A DNA stretch of 64,000 nucleotides from Mycobacterium sp. D16R12 (GCF_002013465.1 NZ_MAFC01000002.1:62001-126000), one strand, 5' to 3'. Counted from the first letter of the stretch, positions 8,714-18,013 are shown. A program made the numbers and translations. Notes: generated by a model from the sequence alone, not told the origin.

Positions 8714-9813
8714 TGAACCGCTTCCTCGCGCACGTTTTCGGACATATTCTGTTGTGGGGCAAGGATAAATCTGCGGCGCAGCGCCAGGGAAACGTAGACG
8801 AGCGCAACCAGGACCGGCACTTCGATCAAGGGACCGACGACGCCGGCCAGCGCCTGGCCGGAGGTGGCACCCCAGGTGGCGATCGCAACGGCGATGGCCA
8901 ACTCGAAGTTGTTGCCGGCAGCGGTGAACGCCAGCGTGGTGGTACGTGGGTAGCCCAGCCTCAGGGCAGCGCCAAGCAGATACCCGCCGCCCCACATGAT
9001 CGCGAAGTAGGCCAGCAACGGCACCGCGATCCGGGCCACATCCCATGGGTGGGAGGTGATTTGGGCGCCTTGGAGGGAAAACAGGATCACGATGGTGAAC
9101 AGCAGCCCGTACAACGCCCAGGGGCCCACGGCCGGCAGGAATCGTGTTTCGTACCACGCACGCCCCTTGATCCGTTCTCCGAGGAGGCGGGATACGTATC
9201 CGGCCGCGAGCGGGATACCGAGGAAGATGAGCACGGATTTGGCGATCTGCCACGGCGAGGTGTCGAGGGCGGTCTGCGGCAGGTGCAGCCAGCCGGGCAG
9301 CACCGAGAGATAGAACCAACCAAGCACCGCGAACATCACTACCTGAAAGATCGAGTTCAACGCGACGAGCACGGCAGCGGCTTCACGATCACCACACGCC
9401 AGGTCGTTCCAGATGATCACCATGGCGATGCAGCGGGCCAGGCCGACGACGATCAGACCGGTGCGATACTCGGGCAGATCCGGTAACAGCAGCCATGCCA
9501 GCGTGAACATCAACGCCGGGCCGAGTACCCAGTTCAAGGCCAGCGAGCCGATCAGCAGCTTGCGGTCGGCGGTGACGGCATCAAGGCGGTCGTAGCGCAC
9601 CTTCGCCAAGACCGGATACATCATGACGAGTAGCCCGATCGCGATGGGCAGTGAGATCCCGTCGACCTGAACCCTTTCCAGCGCAGAGTTCAGTCCGGGT
9701 ATCGAACGGCCCAGCAGCAGTCCGGCGATCATCGCCAACCCGATCCAAACCGGCAAGAACCGATCCAGCGTCGACAACCTCCCAACCGCAGCGGGCGCGG
9801 CTACTCCATTCAT
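8710..9813 (-). CDS. acr3: ACR3-family arsenite efflux permease
   Basis: 367 residues from the ATG at 9813, which overlaps the stop of the VOC gene (ATGA); the longer frame to 9918 is rejected for this reason. About ten hydrophobic segments are visible. Family residues are present: GLARCIAMVIIWNDLAC with the conserved cysteine, and FTAAGNNFELAIAVA near the C-terminus. ACR3 exports arsenite, and in some cases antimonite, across the inner membrane by proton exchange. Unlike some mycobacterial relatives it is not fused to ArsC; the reductase is a separate gene directly after it. Confidence 0.93.
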   Translation of the reverse strand: MNGVAAPAAVGRLSTLDRFLPVWIGLAMIAGLLLGRSIPGLNSALERVQVDGISLPIAIGLLVMMYPVLAKVRYDRLDAVTADRKLLIGSLALNWVLGPALMFTLAWLLLPDLPEYRTGLIVVGLARCIAMVIIWNDLACGDREAAAVLVALNSIFQVVMFAVLGWFYLSVLPGWLHLPQTALDTSPWQIAKSVLIFLGIPLAAGYVSRLLGERIKGRAWYETRFLPAVGPWALYGLLFTIVILFSLQGAQITSHPWDVARIAVPLLAYFAIMWGGGYLLGAALRLGYPRTTTLAFTAAGNNFELAIAVAIATWGATSGQALAGVVGPLIEVPVLVALVYVSLALRRRFILAPQQNMSENVREEAVQ

Positions 9814-10250
9814 CGTGTCTGGCAGCACGACGGGGCGTCCGCGGCGGCGGTTGGAGCGAGGAGCTCCGGACTCGTGCCAAAGGTCTCCGAATCGGCCAAA
9901 ACCGTGTAGATTTCCCACTTCTCACGGTCGGGGGCGGTAACCCACACCTTGTCCTGCGTCGCGAAACAACACGTGGTGCCGATCTCTTCCTCGGTGAACA
10001 TGCCGGCCTCGGTCAAGCGGCCAATCTCAGCGTGCACCTGCTCACTGGACTCAACCTGCACCCCCAGATGGTTGATCGTGCCGCCGCGACCCGGGTTCTC
10101 CAACAACACCAGCTTCAGCGGTGGGGAATCGATTGCAAAGTTCGCGTACCCCGGCTTGCGCTTGGTCGGCGGCACTCCAAAAAGTGTGGAGTAGAACGCG
10201 ATTGACGCATCAAGGTCGTCGACGTTGAGGGCCAGCTGCACACGGGACAC
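9810..10250 (-). CDS. arsI: VOC-fold ArsI/CadI protein (metal or organoarsenical responsive)
   Basis: 146 residues. It opens MSRVQLALNVDDLDASIAFY like mycobacterial CadI and carries the metal-binding HLGV histidine, the vicinal cysteine pair in GTTCCFATQDKVW and a late glutamate (EKWEIYTV). ArsI proteins use this Cys pair plus His/His/Glu-bound Fe(II) to break the carbon-arsenic bond of trivalent organoarsenicals; CadI is its cadmium-induced homologue of less certain function. A CC pair is also present close to the C-terminus (APSCCQTR). It is the first gene of the operon and divergent from arsR, so all three resistance genes should be derepressed by arsenite. Confidence 0.85.
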   Translation of the reverse strand: MSRVQLALNVDDLDASIAFYSTLFGVPPTKRKPGYANFAIDSPPLKLVLLENPGRGGTINHLGVQVESSEQVHAEIGRLTEAGMFTEEEIGTTCCFATQDKVWVTAPDREKWEIYTVLADSETFGTSPELLAPTAAADAPSCCQTR

Positions 10251-10307
10251 GGTTTACCTCCGGAGCTAATGAGACATTCATCGAACTTATCGGATGTGCT
10301 GAGTGTG

Positions 10308-10337
10308 CCATGTCTTTGACATATGTCAAAGACATGG
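10308..10337. promoter_or_regulatory. 30-bp perfect palindrome, ArsR operator
   Basis: The two 15-base halves are exact reverse complements and meet at 10322/10323; each half contains TCTTTGAC or its complement. The site lies between the divergent arsI and arsR starts (10250 and 10351), so one ArsR dimer or tetramer could control both promoters. SmtB/ArsR repressors typically bind such A+T-centred dyads. Confidence 0.85.
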
Positions 10338-10350
10338 GGATGCTGGAACC

Positions 10351-10710
10351 ATGCCCAAGGCTCTTCCCGTGGTAGACACCACCGGTCCCGTGTGCTGCGC
10401 CCCGGTGGCGGCCGGCCCGATGACCGACGAACAGGCCCTCGAAGTGGCATTGCGCCTCAAGGCACTTGCCGATCCTGTGCGGGTCAAGATCATGTCCCAG
10501 CTGTTCGGCGCACCCCAGGGGGAGATCATCAGCGGAGACCTCGCAGGCATCCTCGGACTCACCGAGTCAACCGTCAGTCACCACATGAACCAATTGCGCA
10601 AGGCGGGGCTGGTGGAATCCGACCGTCGCGGAATGAATGTTTATCACCGGCCGGTTCCGGATGCGCTCACCGCGCTGTGCACAGTGCTGGATCCCACCTG
10701 CTGCCGTTAA
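10351..10710 (+). CDS. arsR: ArsR/SmtB family metalloregulator
   Basis: 119 residues from the ATG at 10351. The open frame begins at 10303, but that start lies just outside the left edge of the operator palindrome and the frame would run through it, so the later ATG is preferred. The winged helix reads ALEVALRLKALADPVRVKIM then LTESTVSHHMNQLRKAGLV. Cysteine pairs occur at both ends (VCCAP near residue 15 and PTCCR at the C-terminus), which suits As(III) sensing, although the classical alpha-3 ELCVCDL motif is absent. It is expected to repress itself and arsI-acr3-arsC. Confidence 0.9.
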   Translation: MPKALPVVDTTGPVCCAPVAAGPMTDEQALEVALRLKALADPVRVKIMSQLFGAPQGEIISGDLAGILGLTESTVSHHMNQLRKAGLVESDRRGMNVYHRPVPDALTALCTVLDPTCCR

Positions 10711-10795
10711 GGCGAAATCCGCCAGCACGGGCCGCGTGGCATGGCGAATAGAATCAACCGATGTCGACGACCGCACGCAATGAGACTGCTATTCC

Positions 10796-11680
10796 ATGTT
10801 GATCGGCATTTTGGCCGCCGTGCTCGCGTGCCTTGGGTATGGAACGGCGTCGGTCCTGCAGGGTTACGGTGCCCGTGAATCCGCGACGACAGTTCATGGA
10901 CCGACAGGCGACGGCGCCCCGCCGCTGAAATCGACCATCGCCGCGATGCTGACTCCCGCATTCATCGCCGGGATGGTTCTCGATCTCGTCGGGTTCGCGG
11001 GCAGCCTGGTGTCGGCACGCTTGATTCCGCTGTTTCTCTCCCAGACGATCATGAGTGCCAACCTGGTGGTCACCGCGGTACTCGGCATCGCAGTGTTGGG
11101 TGTGCGTCTGCAACGACGTGACTGGCTGGCAATCTCCGCCGTGCTGCTGTCGTTATGCGTCCTCGCGACGACAGCCGGCCATCGCGGGGAAGATGCCGCA
11201 CCGGCGGCCGTGCACTGGGGTGTGCTGATCGCATCGGCGGTGGTGCTGCTCACGGGGCTCGGCTTTATCCGCCTGCTCGGCGCCCGTGCCGCGATTCCGG
11301 CAGGCTTGTGCGCCGGGATTCTTTATGGGGCAATGGCTGTCGCGGTCAGGGTGCTCGATGGCCTGGATCCGTTGCGCGTGAAGGTCATGCTGTCCGATCC
11401 GGCCGCCTACGCGGTGATCCTTGCGGGGGTGGGCGGCTTCTACTTGTTTACCGTTGCGCTGCAAGTGGGTTCGGTCAACGGTGCGGCGGCGGCATTGGTG
11501 GTGGGGGAGACGGTCGTGCCCGGCGTTACCGGTGTCGTGCTCTTAGGCGACAGCGCCCGCCCGGGATGGGGCTGGCTTGTCGCCGTGGCATTCCTGGTCG
11601 CGGTTGTCGCGGCGGTGACAGTGGCCGCGTTCAGTGCCGTCGAGAACGCGCAGTCGACGGCACCCGAGCCGGCCCGCTGA
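10796..11680 (+). CDS. EamA/DMT-like integral membrane protein
   Basis: 294 residues with about nine or ten hydrophobic segments and two internally similar halves, as in drug/metabolite transporter-type proteins: LIGILAAVLACLGYGTASVL at the start and FYLFTVALQVGSVNGAAAAL in the second half. The hydrophilic loop near residue 30-45 is unusual in being short and Gly/Pro-rich. The substrate is unknown. It follows arsR by 85 bases on the same strand but carries no arsenic-specific feature. No clear ribosome-binding site precedes the ATG, so the start is uncertain. Confidence 0.75.
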   Translation: MLIGILAAVLACLGYGTASVLQGYGARESATTVHGPTGDGAPPLKSTIAAMLTPAFIAGMVLDLVGFAGSLVSARLIPLFLSQTIMSANLVVTAVLGIAVLGVRLQRRDWLAISAVLLSLCVLATTAGHRGEDAAPAAVHWGVLIASAVVLLTGLGFIRLLGARAAIPAGLCAGILYGAMAVAVRVLDGLDPLRVKVMLSDPAAYAVILAGVGGFYLFTVALQVGSVNGAAAALVVGETVVPGVTGVVLLGDSARPGWGWLVAVAFLVAVVAAVTVAAFSAVENAQSTAPEPAR

Positions 11681-11682
11681 GA

Positions 11683-12282
11683 TCAGTTTGACGCGTCGAG
11701 GATCTTGATCGCGAAGACGAGTGTGTCACCCGGACGGATGCCGGCGCTGGGCTGACCGGCCGGATAGCCGTCGGCAGGGACCATCGCCACAGCGACGGTG
11801 GAGCCGACCTTCTGCCCCGCGATGGCCTTCTTGAAGCCCGGCACGACTCCGTTCAGTGGAAACTGAGCCGGGGCGCCCCGGGTATAGCTGCTGTCGAACA
11901 CGGACCCGTCACGACCGTTGACACCCATGTAGCAGACCGAAACCGTGGCTATGTCCCCGACAATCGGTCCGGTTCCGGCCTGCAGCGTGTGCACCTGGGT
12001 CTCGGTCACGCTGAACGGAGCGGTCACGTTGACCGATGGCGCCGCCGTATCCGTTGATCCACTGACCGCGACATTGCCGGTGCTCCCGGCCTGCGTCCAC
12101 TCGGGCGTGCCACCGTTCTGCGGTGCTGCTGTTGGGCAAGCGCTGGCCGCGGTTGCCGGGTCGGCAGGTGCCGACTTGGCCTCCGTATCGGACCCGCACG
12201 CGGCGAGCGCCAGAACGAAGGAGGCTGCGCAGGCCGCAAGCGCGACGGATGGGTACACACGCGAAGAGTTCACGGTGGTCAC
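11683..12282 (-). CDS. FKBP-type peptidyl-prolyl isomerase lipoprotein
   Basis: 199 residues starting at a GTG. A signal peptide ends in a lipobox (LALAAC, Cys about residue 29), followed by a Thr/Ala/Pro-rich linker and an FKBP domain from about residue 95: DIATVSVCYMGVNGRDGSVFDSSY, with GVVPGFKKAIAGQKVGSTV and the terminal LVFAIKILD in family order. It is predicted to be anchored outside the cytoplasmic membrane, helping secreted proteins fold by proline isomerisation. It is convergent with the transporter gene, with two bases between them. Confidence 0.88.
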   Translation of the reverse strand: MTTVNSSRVYPSVALAACAASFVLALAACGSDTEAKSAPADPATAASACPTAAPQNGGTPEWTQAGSTGNVAVSGSTDTAAPSVNVTAPFSVTETQVHTLQAGTGPIVGDIATVSVCYMGVNGRDGSVFDSSYTRGAPAQFPLNGVVPGFKKAIAGQKVGSTVAVAMVPADGYPAGQPSAGIRPGDTLVFAIKILDASN

Positions 12283-12323
12283 GCTAACAGCTGCATTCCG
12301 GGTGGCGGGGGGAGCGGTGCGAT

Positions 12324-12370
12324 AAGAGCCCGCCCGAAAATCGGCTCTTCGCTCGCCACCTCGGGCGGGC
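12324..12370. repeat. Two overlapping, mutually exclusive inverted repeats
   Basis: AAGAGCC (12324-12330) pairs with GGCTCTT (12343-12349), while GCCCGCCCGA (12328-12337) pairs with TCGGGCGGGC (12361-12370). The arms share three bases and so cannot both form. The region lies between the divergent FKBP and acyl-CoA dehydrogenase genes, about 140 bases before the latter. It could be a terminator/antiterminator pair or two overlapping operators; there is no T-run. Confidence 0.4.
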
Positions 12371-12510
12371 CGAACAGCCGATGGCGCGCGCGCCCGGAGT
12401 GGCCGAAGCGGTGAGCAGTCCGGTCAAACTTGTGGTCGTCGCGGTCATTGGCCACGTGAACAGCTCGCCATAGCGTCGGTGGAGCCAAATACCGACGAAG
12501 GAGTTCTGCT

Positions 12511-13659
12511 GTGGCGTTGCATCGCTCACCCTGGATGGACAAGGACCTGGACGCGCTTGCCGAGCTGGCGCGGCGCTTCTTCGAAAAGGAATGCACGCCG
12601 AACGAGCAGCGCTGGGGCCAGCAGCAGTCTGTCGACCGCGACGTCTGGACGCGCGCCGGTGAACTGGGCCTGTTGTGCTTGAGCATTCCCGAGGAGTACG
12701 GCGGTGGCGGGGGAACCTTCGCCCACGATGCGGTCGTTGCGATCGAGCAGATCCGCGCCATGGCACCGAGTTTCGGCGGCCTACTGCACAGCGCCATCAT
12801 CGCGCACTACATCGGCTCCTACGGCACCGAGGAGCAGAAGCAGACGTGGCTGCCGAAGATGGCCTCGGGTGAGGTCGTCAGTGCGATCGCGATGACCGAG
12901 CCCGGAACCGGCTCGGATCTGCAGGCGATCAGGACGAAGGCCGTCAAGGACGGCGACGACTATCTGATCAGCGGCGCGAAGACATTCATTTCCAACGGCC
13001 ACCTCGCCGACCTGGTTGTCGTGGCGGCGAAGACCGACCTCGACAGCAACGGTGTGGACAGTGTGTCGCTCATCCTCGTGGAGACCGATCGCGAAGGATT
13101 CCGGAGGGGACGCAATCTGGACAAGATCGGCCAGCACGGACAGGACACCTGTGAACTGTTTTTCGACGAGGTACGGGTGCCGCAATCGAATCTCGTCGGC
13201 ACGGTAGAGGGTCTCGGGTTCATCCAGTTGATGCAGCAATTGCCGCAGGAGCGCCTGGTACTTGCCGTCGCCGCGGCCGCGGCGATCGAGGTGACGGTCG
13301 ACGTCACCCTCGCCTACACCAAGGAGCGGGAAGCCTTTGGCCGGCCAATCTTCAAGTTCCAGAACACGCAGTTCGTGCTCGCCGAGAGCGACACCATCAA
13401 GTCCGTCGCGTGGAGCTTCCTGGATGATTGCATCGTCAAACATCTCGCGGGTGAGCTGGATGTGCCAATGGCCGCGAAGGCGAAATGGTGGCTGACCGAA
13501 CAGCAATGCCGGGTTGCCGACGAATGCCTGCAGCTGTTCGGCGGGTACGGGTACATGCAGGAGTATCCGATCTCCAGGCTCTATACCGACGCGCGCATTC
13601 AGAAGGTATACGGCGGCACCAACGAGATCATGAAGACGATCATCGCGAAGTCCCTCTGA
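12511..13659 (+). CDS. Acyl-CoA dehydrogenase (FadE family)
   Basis: 382 residues from a GTG with AAGGAG eight bases upstream. The FAD-enzyme signature is present as AMTEPGTGSDL and LQLFGGYGYMQEYPISRLYT. The position holding the catalytic glutamate in medium-chain enzymes (YEGT) reads YGGT, so the base probably comes from another helix as in isovaleryl- and long-chain-type enzymes. It would introduce the alpha-beta double bond in an acyl-CoA and pass electrons to ETF. Its stop overlaps the start of the CoA-transferase gene by one base, so the two are co-translated. Confidence 0.92.
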   Translation: MALHRSPWMDKDLDALAELARRFFEKECTPNEQRWGQQQSVDRDVWTRAGELGLLCLSIPEEYGGGGGTFAHDAVVAIEQIRAMAPSFGGLLHSAIIAHYIGSYGTEEQKQTWLPKMASGEVVSAIAMTEPGTGSDLQAIRTKAVKDGDDYLISGAKTFISNGHLADLVVVAAKTDLDSNGVDSVSLILVETDREGFRRGRNLDKIGQHGQDTCELFFDEVRVPQSNLVGTVEGLGFIQLMQQLPQERLVLAVAAAAAIEVTVDVTLAYTKEREAFGRPIFKFQNTQFVLAESDTIKSVAWSFLDDCIVKHLAGELDVPMAAKAKWWLTEQQCRVADECLQLFGGYGYMQEYPISRLYTDARIQKVYGGTNEIMKTIIAKSL

Positions 13660-14780
13660 TGGGGCCGCTTGCAGGAGTCAAGGTCGTCGAAATCGCCAGC
13701 CTGGCGCCAGCGCCGTTCGGGTGCATGGTGCTCGCCGATCTGGGGGCCGAGGTGCTGCGCGTCGAGCGTGCCGGCGTAGCCGGTGACGGACTCACCCCGC
13801 CGGACGGTCCGCTCGACCGAGGCAAACGCACCGTCAAGCTGAACCTAAAAGACCCTGATGACGTGGAAGCGCTGTATGCGCTGGTAGAGCACGCCGACGT
13901 TTTCGTCGAAGGGTTCCGGCCCGGGGTGGCCGAGCGCCTAGGTATCGGACCGGCAGATCTGGAGAGCCGCAACCCAAGCCTGATCTACGGCCGGATGACT
14001 GGCTGGGGCCAGCAGGGCCCGCTGTCCAGCACCGCTGGGCACGACATCAATTACATAGCACTGACCGGCACCCTCGATCTCATTGGACGCTCGGGTGAGC
14101 GCCCGATACCACCGGGCAACATTATCGGCGACTTCGCCGGTGGCGGAATGCTATTGGCGCTTGGCGTGGTATCCGCGTTGTACGAGCGTGGGCAGTCCGG
14201 CAAAGGACAGATCATCGATGCTGCGATGGTGGACGGTGCCTCGCTGTACACCGCGTTCATGCACGGAATGCATGCGGTCGGCTTGTGGAACCAGCCCCGC
14301 GGGCAGAACGCACTGGACGGCGGCGCACCGTTCTACGACACATACGAATGCGCGGACGGTCGCTATCTCGCCGTCGGGTGTGTGGAATTTCCTTTCTATG
14401 TAGAACTTTTGGCTGCGCTCGGCATCGACGATCCGGACTTGCCGTTCCAGATGGACGCGTCCGGATGGGCACAGCTCAAAGAGGTGATCGGGGCGAAGAT
14501 CAAGGAACGCACGCGTGACGAGTGGGCCGTAGTATTCGCAAACTCCGACGCGTGCGTGACACCGGTGCTGAGCCCCTGGGAGGCACACGAACACGAGCAC
14601 AACCGGGCTCGTGAGGCATTCATTGAGGTCGCGGGGATACGCCAGCCGGCCCCCGCGCCGCGATTCAGTCGCACCCCGGCGGCTCATCCCCAACCACAGA
14701 CCGCGGAGCCATCGGCAGTCGCTAAGCTGCTGTCCGACTGGGGGATTGCCGACCATCAGATCGGGCGGCTAACCAGTTAG
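13659..14780 (+). CDS. CaiB/BaiF family CoA-transferase or alpha-methylacyl-CoA racemase
   Basis: 373 residues from the ATG overlapping the previous TGA; the upstream frame extension is out-of-gene. The class III CoA-transferase fold is clear: VVEIASLAPAPFGCMVLADL, LDRGKRTVKLNLKD and VEGFRPGVAERLGI. Residues typical of racemases (Mcr/AMACR) are seen: the His of AGHDINYIALTG and the Asp of IIGDFAGGGM. This favours racemisation of a 2-methyl-branched acyl-CoA, as needed before beta-oxidation of sterol or isoprenoid side chains, but a CoA-transferase role cannot be excluded. The 3' end overlaps araC by four bases. Confidence 0.85.
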   Translation: MGPLAGVKVVEIASLAPAPFGCMVLADLGAEVLRVERAGVAGDGLTPPDGPLDRGKRTVKLNLKDPDDVEALYALVEHADVFVEGFRPGVAERLGIGPADLESRNPSLIYGRMTGWGQQGPLSSTAGHDINYIALTGTLDLIGRSGERPIPPGNIIGDFAGGGMLLALGVVSALYERGQSGKGQIIDAAMVDGASLYTAFMHGMHAVGLWNQPRGQNALDGGAPFYDTYECADGRYLAVGCVEFPFYVELLAALGIDDPDLPFQMDASGWAQLKEVIGAKIKERTRDEWAVVFANSDACVTPVLSPWEAHEHEHNRAREAFIEVAGIRQPAPAPRFSRTPAAHPQPQTAEPSAVAKLLSDWGIADHQIGRLTS

Positions 14781-15787
14781 TGCTGGTAGGAACCGGGTGG
14801 GCTGCCGGTCCAGCGACGGAAGGCGCGGGAGAAGGCGCTGGGCTCGGAGAATCCGAGCCGCCGTGAGAGTGCGGCGACCGTCTCCTCACTGCGCACCAGG
14901 CTGGTAATCGCCGCGTCCCGCAGGATCTCTTCTTTGATCTCCCGCGGAGAGGTGCCCTCGTCCCGGAGCTTGCGGCGCAATGTTTGTGGGCTCATCAACA
15001 GTTGGGCGGCGATCTCGTCGAAGCTCAACCAGTTTCCCGTCAGCCCCTGTGCAAGCAGCGTACGTACCTGGCTGGCCGTCGACGTCGCGTAGCTGCGATA
15101 GGTGAGCACGCTCGCCGGCGCATCACGAAGATAGTTCTCCAATGAACCTTCGTCACGGACGATAGGCGCCGACAGGTGATCTCTGTCGAACACCAGTGCC
15201 GGGCGGTCAGTCGAAAACATCACGGGAACTCCGAATATGAGGTCATAGTCATCGACCTCTGCACGCTTTACGTAGGGGACCTCGACCCGGTGCAGCGGTA
15301 TCCGCTTCCCGGTGGCCCACCCGATGAACCGGTGCACAGTGGCGAGCAGGGTATCGATCAGAAGATCTACCGGCTGCTCAATACCGGTGATATCGACTGA
15401 CAGCCGGGCGATGTCGTCCTGGACCGTGAGCGCGACGGGCGGGATCCCGGGCACCGCCCGGTTGACATCCTCGAACCGCTGCATGGCCGCACCGAGATCT
15501 GGCGCGCTGATGAGGGCGTAACACAGAAGCCGAAAGGTGCCGCGGGGAACTTGAGTCAGCCCGAGTCCCAGCAGTTCGTCGTCTGTTTGGCGCCATAGCT
15601 CCCGGAACAGCACGCCGGCTTGATCCATTGTCACCCGTGAGCGGCCCTCTACCAGCAGCGTCGGCGAGACCCCAGCGGCGCCCAGCATCGCTTCAACGTC
15701 CCAACCGCGGCACAACGCCAGTCCGGCGAAAGCCTGAACCCGCTGGATCGGGAGCGTGTATGCGGTCATCGCATCGACAGGAGGCAC
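14777..15787 (-). CDS. AraC family regulator with arabinose-binding-like N-terminal domain
   Basis: 336 residues (GTG start at 15787; ATG at residue 7 is an alternative). The N-terminal half is the PF12625-type ligand domain found in OruR/ArgR-like mycobacterial AraC proteins. The C-terminal half carries two helix-turn-helix units: WLSFDEIAAQLLMSPQTLRR and ETVAALSRRLGFSEPSAFSR, ending FRRWTGSPPGSYQ. It points away from the maoC operon, whose promoter region contains two direct repeats suited to AraC binding, and is convergent with the CoA-transferase gene. A role as activator of the downstream catabolic operon is inferred. Confidence 0.9.
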   Translation of the reverse strand: MPPVDAMTAYTLPIQRVQAFAGLALCRGWDVEAMLGAAGVSPTLLVEGRSRVTMDQAGVLFRELWRQTDDELLGLGLTQVPRGTFRLLCYALISAPDLGAAMQRFEDVNRAVPGIPPVALTVQDDIARLSVDITGIEQPVDLLIDTLLATVHRFIGWATGKRIPLHRVEVPYVKRAEVDDYDLIFGVPVMFSTDRPALVFDRDHLSAPIVRDEGSLENYLRDAPASVLTYRSYATSTASQVRTLLAQGLTGNWLSFDEIAAQLLMSPQTLRRKLRDEGTSPREIKEEILRDAAITSLVRSEETVAALSRRLGFSEPSAFSRAFRRWTGSPPGSYQH

Positions 15788-15816
15788 ATAGATGAAACTA
15801 CCGTGCCGACGCGAGC

Positions 15817-15847
15817 AGTTCGGTCAAGAAGGCGAGAACTTCGGTCA
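15817..15847. promoter_or_regulatory. Direct repeats, candidate AraC-type operator
   Basis: AGTTCGGTCA at 15817-15826 and ACTTCGGTCA at 15838-15847 match at nine of ten positions and begin exactly 21 bases apart, two helical turns. They lie between the divergent araC and maoC genes. AraC proteins typically bind such direct half-sites on one face of the helix. Confidence 0.6.
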
Positions 15848-15910
15848 TCGCCTCGCCGATCTCGGCCACATAGCGTCGTAACCAGATTCGATGCTGCGCA
15901 AGGAGAATGC

Positions 15911-16765
15911 ATGGTCAACCACGATGGATTCAATCTCGACCGCCTCGGTCAGTGGACCGGTGAACAGGAATTCAAGGTCGAGCGGGAACAAACAATTGCC
16001 TATGCCCAGGCAACAAACGATCCGATCGCCGCCCATCTGGACGGTACCTATGCGCCACCGGTGTTCGCGGTCGTACCAGTCACCGCGATGATGGCCGACG
16101 CGACCATGAGCGTGGTCCCGGACGAACTGATGATGCGGATCCTGCACGGTGAACATGACTTCCGCATTCACCGACCGATCGAGCCGGGCGAGATCCTGAC
16201 GGTGCGTGCGAAGCCGATCGGTATCGAGGGCAAGGATTCCGGCGTTGTCGTCACGAGCCTGATGGAAACCCGCAGCGACCGCGGCGATTTGGTGAACGAG
16301 CAGTACTTTATCGGCTTCTTCCGTGGCGGCTCGTTCGACGGCACCGTGGGGGAGAGAAGCCCTGAACACAGCTTCGACGCGTCGCTGCGTGACAACAAGC
16401 CGGCTTTCAGCACGGTCCAAACGTTTGACGAGGACCAGACGTTTCGCTACAGCGAACCGGCGGGCGATCCGATGCCCATCCACCTCGATGATGACTTCGC
16501 GAAGGCAATGGGATTGCCGGGCATCATCATTCACGGCCTGTGCACGATAGCGTTCACCTCGCATGCCCTGCTGTCTCAGTTGTCCCCGGATGATCCGGCC
16601 CGTCTGAAGCGGCTCGCCGTGCGGCTCAGTAAGCCCGCGCGGCCTAGAGAAACGATCACCAGCACGTTCTGGAACACACGTGAGGGCACCTACGCGTTCG
16701 AAACCTCTGGTGACGAGAAACCCGGGAAATTCGTCATCACTGACGGCTTGGCCGAATTCGCCTAG
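15911..16765 (+). CDS. MaoC-like enoyl-CoA hydratase (double hot-dog)
   Basis: 284 residues from the ATG at 15911 with AAGGAG seven bases upstream. The N-terminal half is a FAS1-type hot-dog; the C-terminal half has the hydratase-2 motif with the catalytic Asp/His pair ([20 protein letters not shown] followed by HG). It should hydrate trans-2-enoyl-CoA to the (R)-3-hydroxyacyl-CoA, which suits the MFE-2-like dehydrogenase three genes on. It is the first gene of a tightly spaced run (maoC, thiolase, SRPBCC, SDR, hydrolase, ALDH, SDR). Confidence 0.9.
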   Translation: MVNHDGFNLDRLGQWTGEQEFKVEREQTIAYAQATNDPIAAHLDGTYAPPVFAVVPVTAMMADATMSVVPDELMMRILHGEHDFRIHRPIEPGEILTVRAKPIGIEGKDSGVVVTSLMETRSDRGDLVNEQYFIGFFRGGSFDGTVGERSPEHSFDASLRDNKPAFSTVQTFDEDQTFRYSEPAGDPMPIHLDDDFAKAMGLPGIIIHGLCTIAFTSHALLSQLSPDDPARLKRLAVRLSKPARPRETITSTFWNTREGTYAFETSGDEKPGKFVITDGLAEFA

Positions 16766-16778
16766 AAAGGCAAAAATT

Positions 16779-17978
16779 ATGAGTAACAAGGTATTTGTGG
16801 TCGGCGTCGGCATGACCAAGTTCGAGAAGCCCGGACGGCGCGAGGGCTGGGATTACCCGGCGATGACGCGGGAATCGGGCACCAAGGCTCTCGATGACGC
16901 AGGAATCGCGTACGACTTGATAGAGCAGGCTTACGCGGGTTACTGCTACGGCGAATCGTGCTCCGGGCACCGCGCGGTGTACGGGCTCGGCCTGACCGGC
17001 ATCCCGGTGTTCAACGTGAACAGCAACTGTTCAACCGGGTCGAGCGCGCTATTCCTTGCCGCACAAGCGATTCGCGGTGGACTTGCGGACTGCACGCTGG
17101 CGATCGGATTTGAGAAGATGCAGCCGGGTTCTCTCGGCTCCACGTATGACGACCGCGAGCAGCCGATGCAGCAGCACCTGGAGGCAATGGCCGAACTCCA
17201 GGAATTTGCATTCCCCGTCGCGCCGTGGATGTTCGGTGCTGCAGGTCTGGAGCACAACGAGAAGTACGGCTCCACGCCGGAGCACTTCGCGCGGATCGCG
17301 GTCAAGAATCACCAGCACTCAGTCAACAACCCGTACTCGCAGTTCCAGGATGTGTATACCGAGGAAGAGATCGCGGGCGCCAAGATGATCTACGCGCCCG
17401 GTCAGCTCACCCGCCCGATGTGCTCGCCAACCTCCGACGGCTCCGGCGCGGCGGTCCTCGCCAGCGAGGCATTCGTCGAGAAGCACAACCTTGCGGCGCA
17501 GGCGATCGAGATCGTCGGTCAGGCGCTGGTTACGGATGTGCCGGGGACGTTCGAATCGGGCAGCATGGCAACCCTCGTCGGCGCCGGTATGAGCCGTACC
17601 GCGGCGAATCGCGTATACGAGCAGGCACAGATCGCCCCGGACGACATCGATGTCATCGAACTGCATGACTGCTTCGCACCCAACGAGCTGCTCACCTATG
17701 AGGCGCTCGGCCTCGCAGCGGAGGGGGAGGGCCACAAGCTCATCGACAACGGTGACACCACCTACGGCGGTCGCTGGGTCGTCAACCCGTCCGGTGGTCT
17801 CATCTCCAAGGGACATCCCTTGGGTGCGACCGGTCTTGCGCAGTGCGCCGAACTGACCTGGCAGTTGCGCGGCACCGCCGATAAGCGTCAGGTCGACGGC
17901 GCGAAGGTTGCGCTGCAACACAATATTGGTCTCGGCGGGTCCGCCGTCGTCACCGCATACCGACCAGCAAACCGCTGA
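16779..17978 (+). CDS. SCP2/SCPx-type thiolase
   Basis: 399 residues. The start ATG at 16779 follows GAAAGG by about nine bases. All three thiolase catalytic motifs are intact: [11 protein letters not shown] (nucleophile Cys), [10 protein letters not shown] (His) and [10 protein letters not shown] (His). It would cleave 3-ketoacyl-CoA, probably branched or sterol-derived as for the SCPx class, releasing acetyl- or propionyl-CoA. This contrasts with the thiolase-like gene at 55164, which lacks two of these motifs. Confidence 0.92.
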   Translation: MSNKVFVVGVGMTKFEKPGRREGWDYPAMTRESGTKALDDAGIAYDLIEQAYAGYCYGESCSGHRAVYGLGLTGIPVFNVNSNCSTGSSALFLAAQAIRGGLADCTLAIGFEKMQPGSLGSTYDDREQPMQQHLEAMAELQEFAFPVAPWMFGAAGLEHNEKYGSTPEHFARIAVKNHQHSVNNPYSQFQDVYTEEEIAGAKMIYAPGQLTRPMCSPTSDGSGAAVLASEAFVEKHNLAAQAIEIVGQALVTDVPGTFESGSMATLVGAGMSRTAANRVYEQAQIAPDDIDVIELHDCFAPNELLTYEALGLAAEGEGHKLIDNGDTTYGGRWVVNPSGGLISKGHPLGATGLAQCAELTWQLRGTADKRQVDGAKVALQHNIGLGGSAVVTAYRPANR

Positions 17979-18013
17979 ATTCGATTTTCCACCAACAGTA
18001 AAGGAGTAATGCC

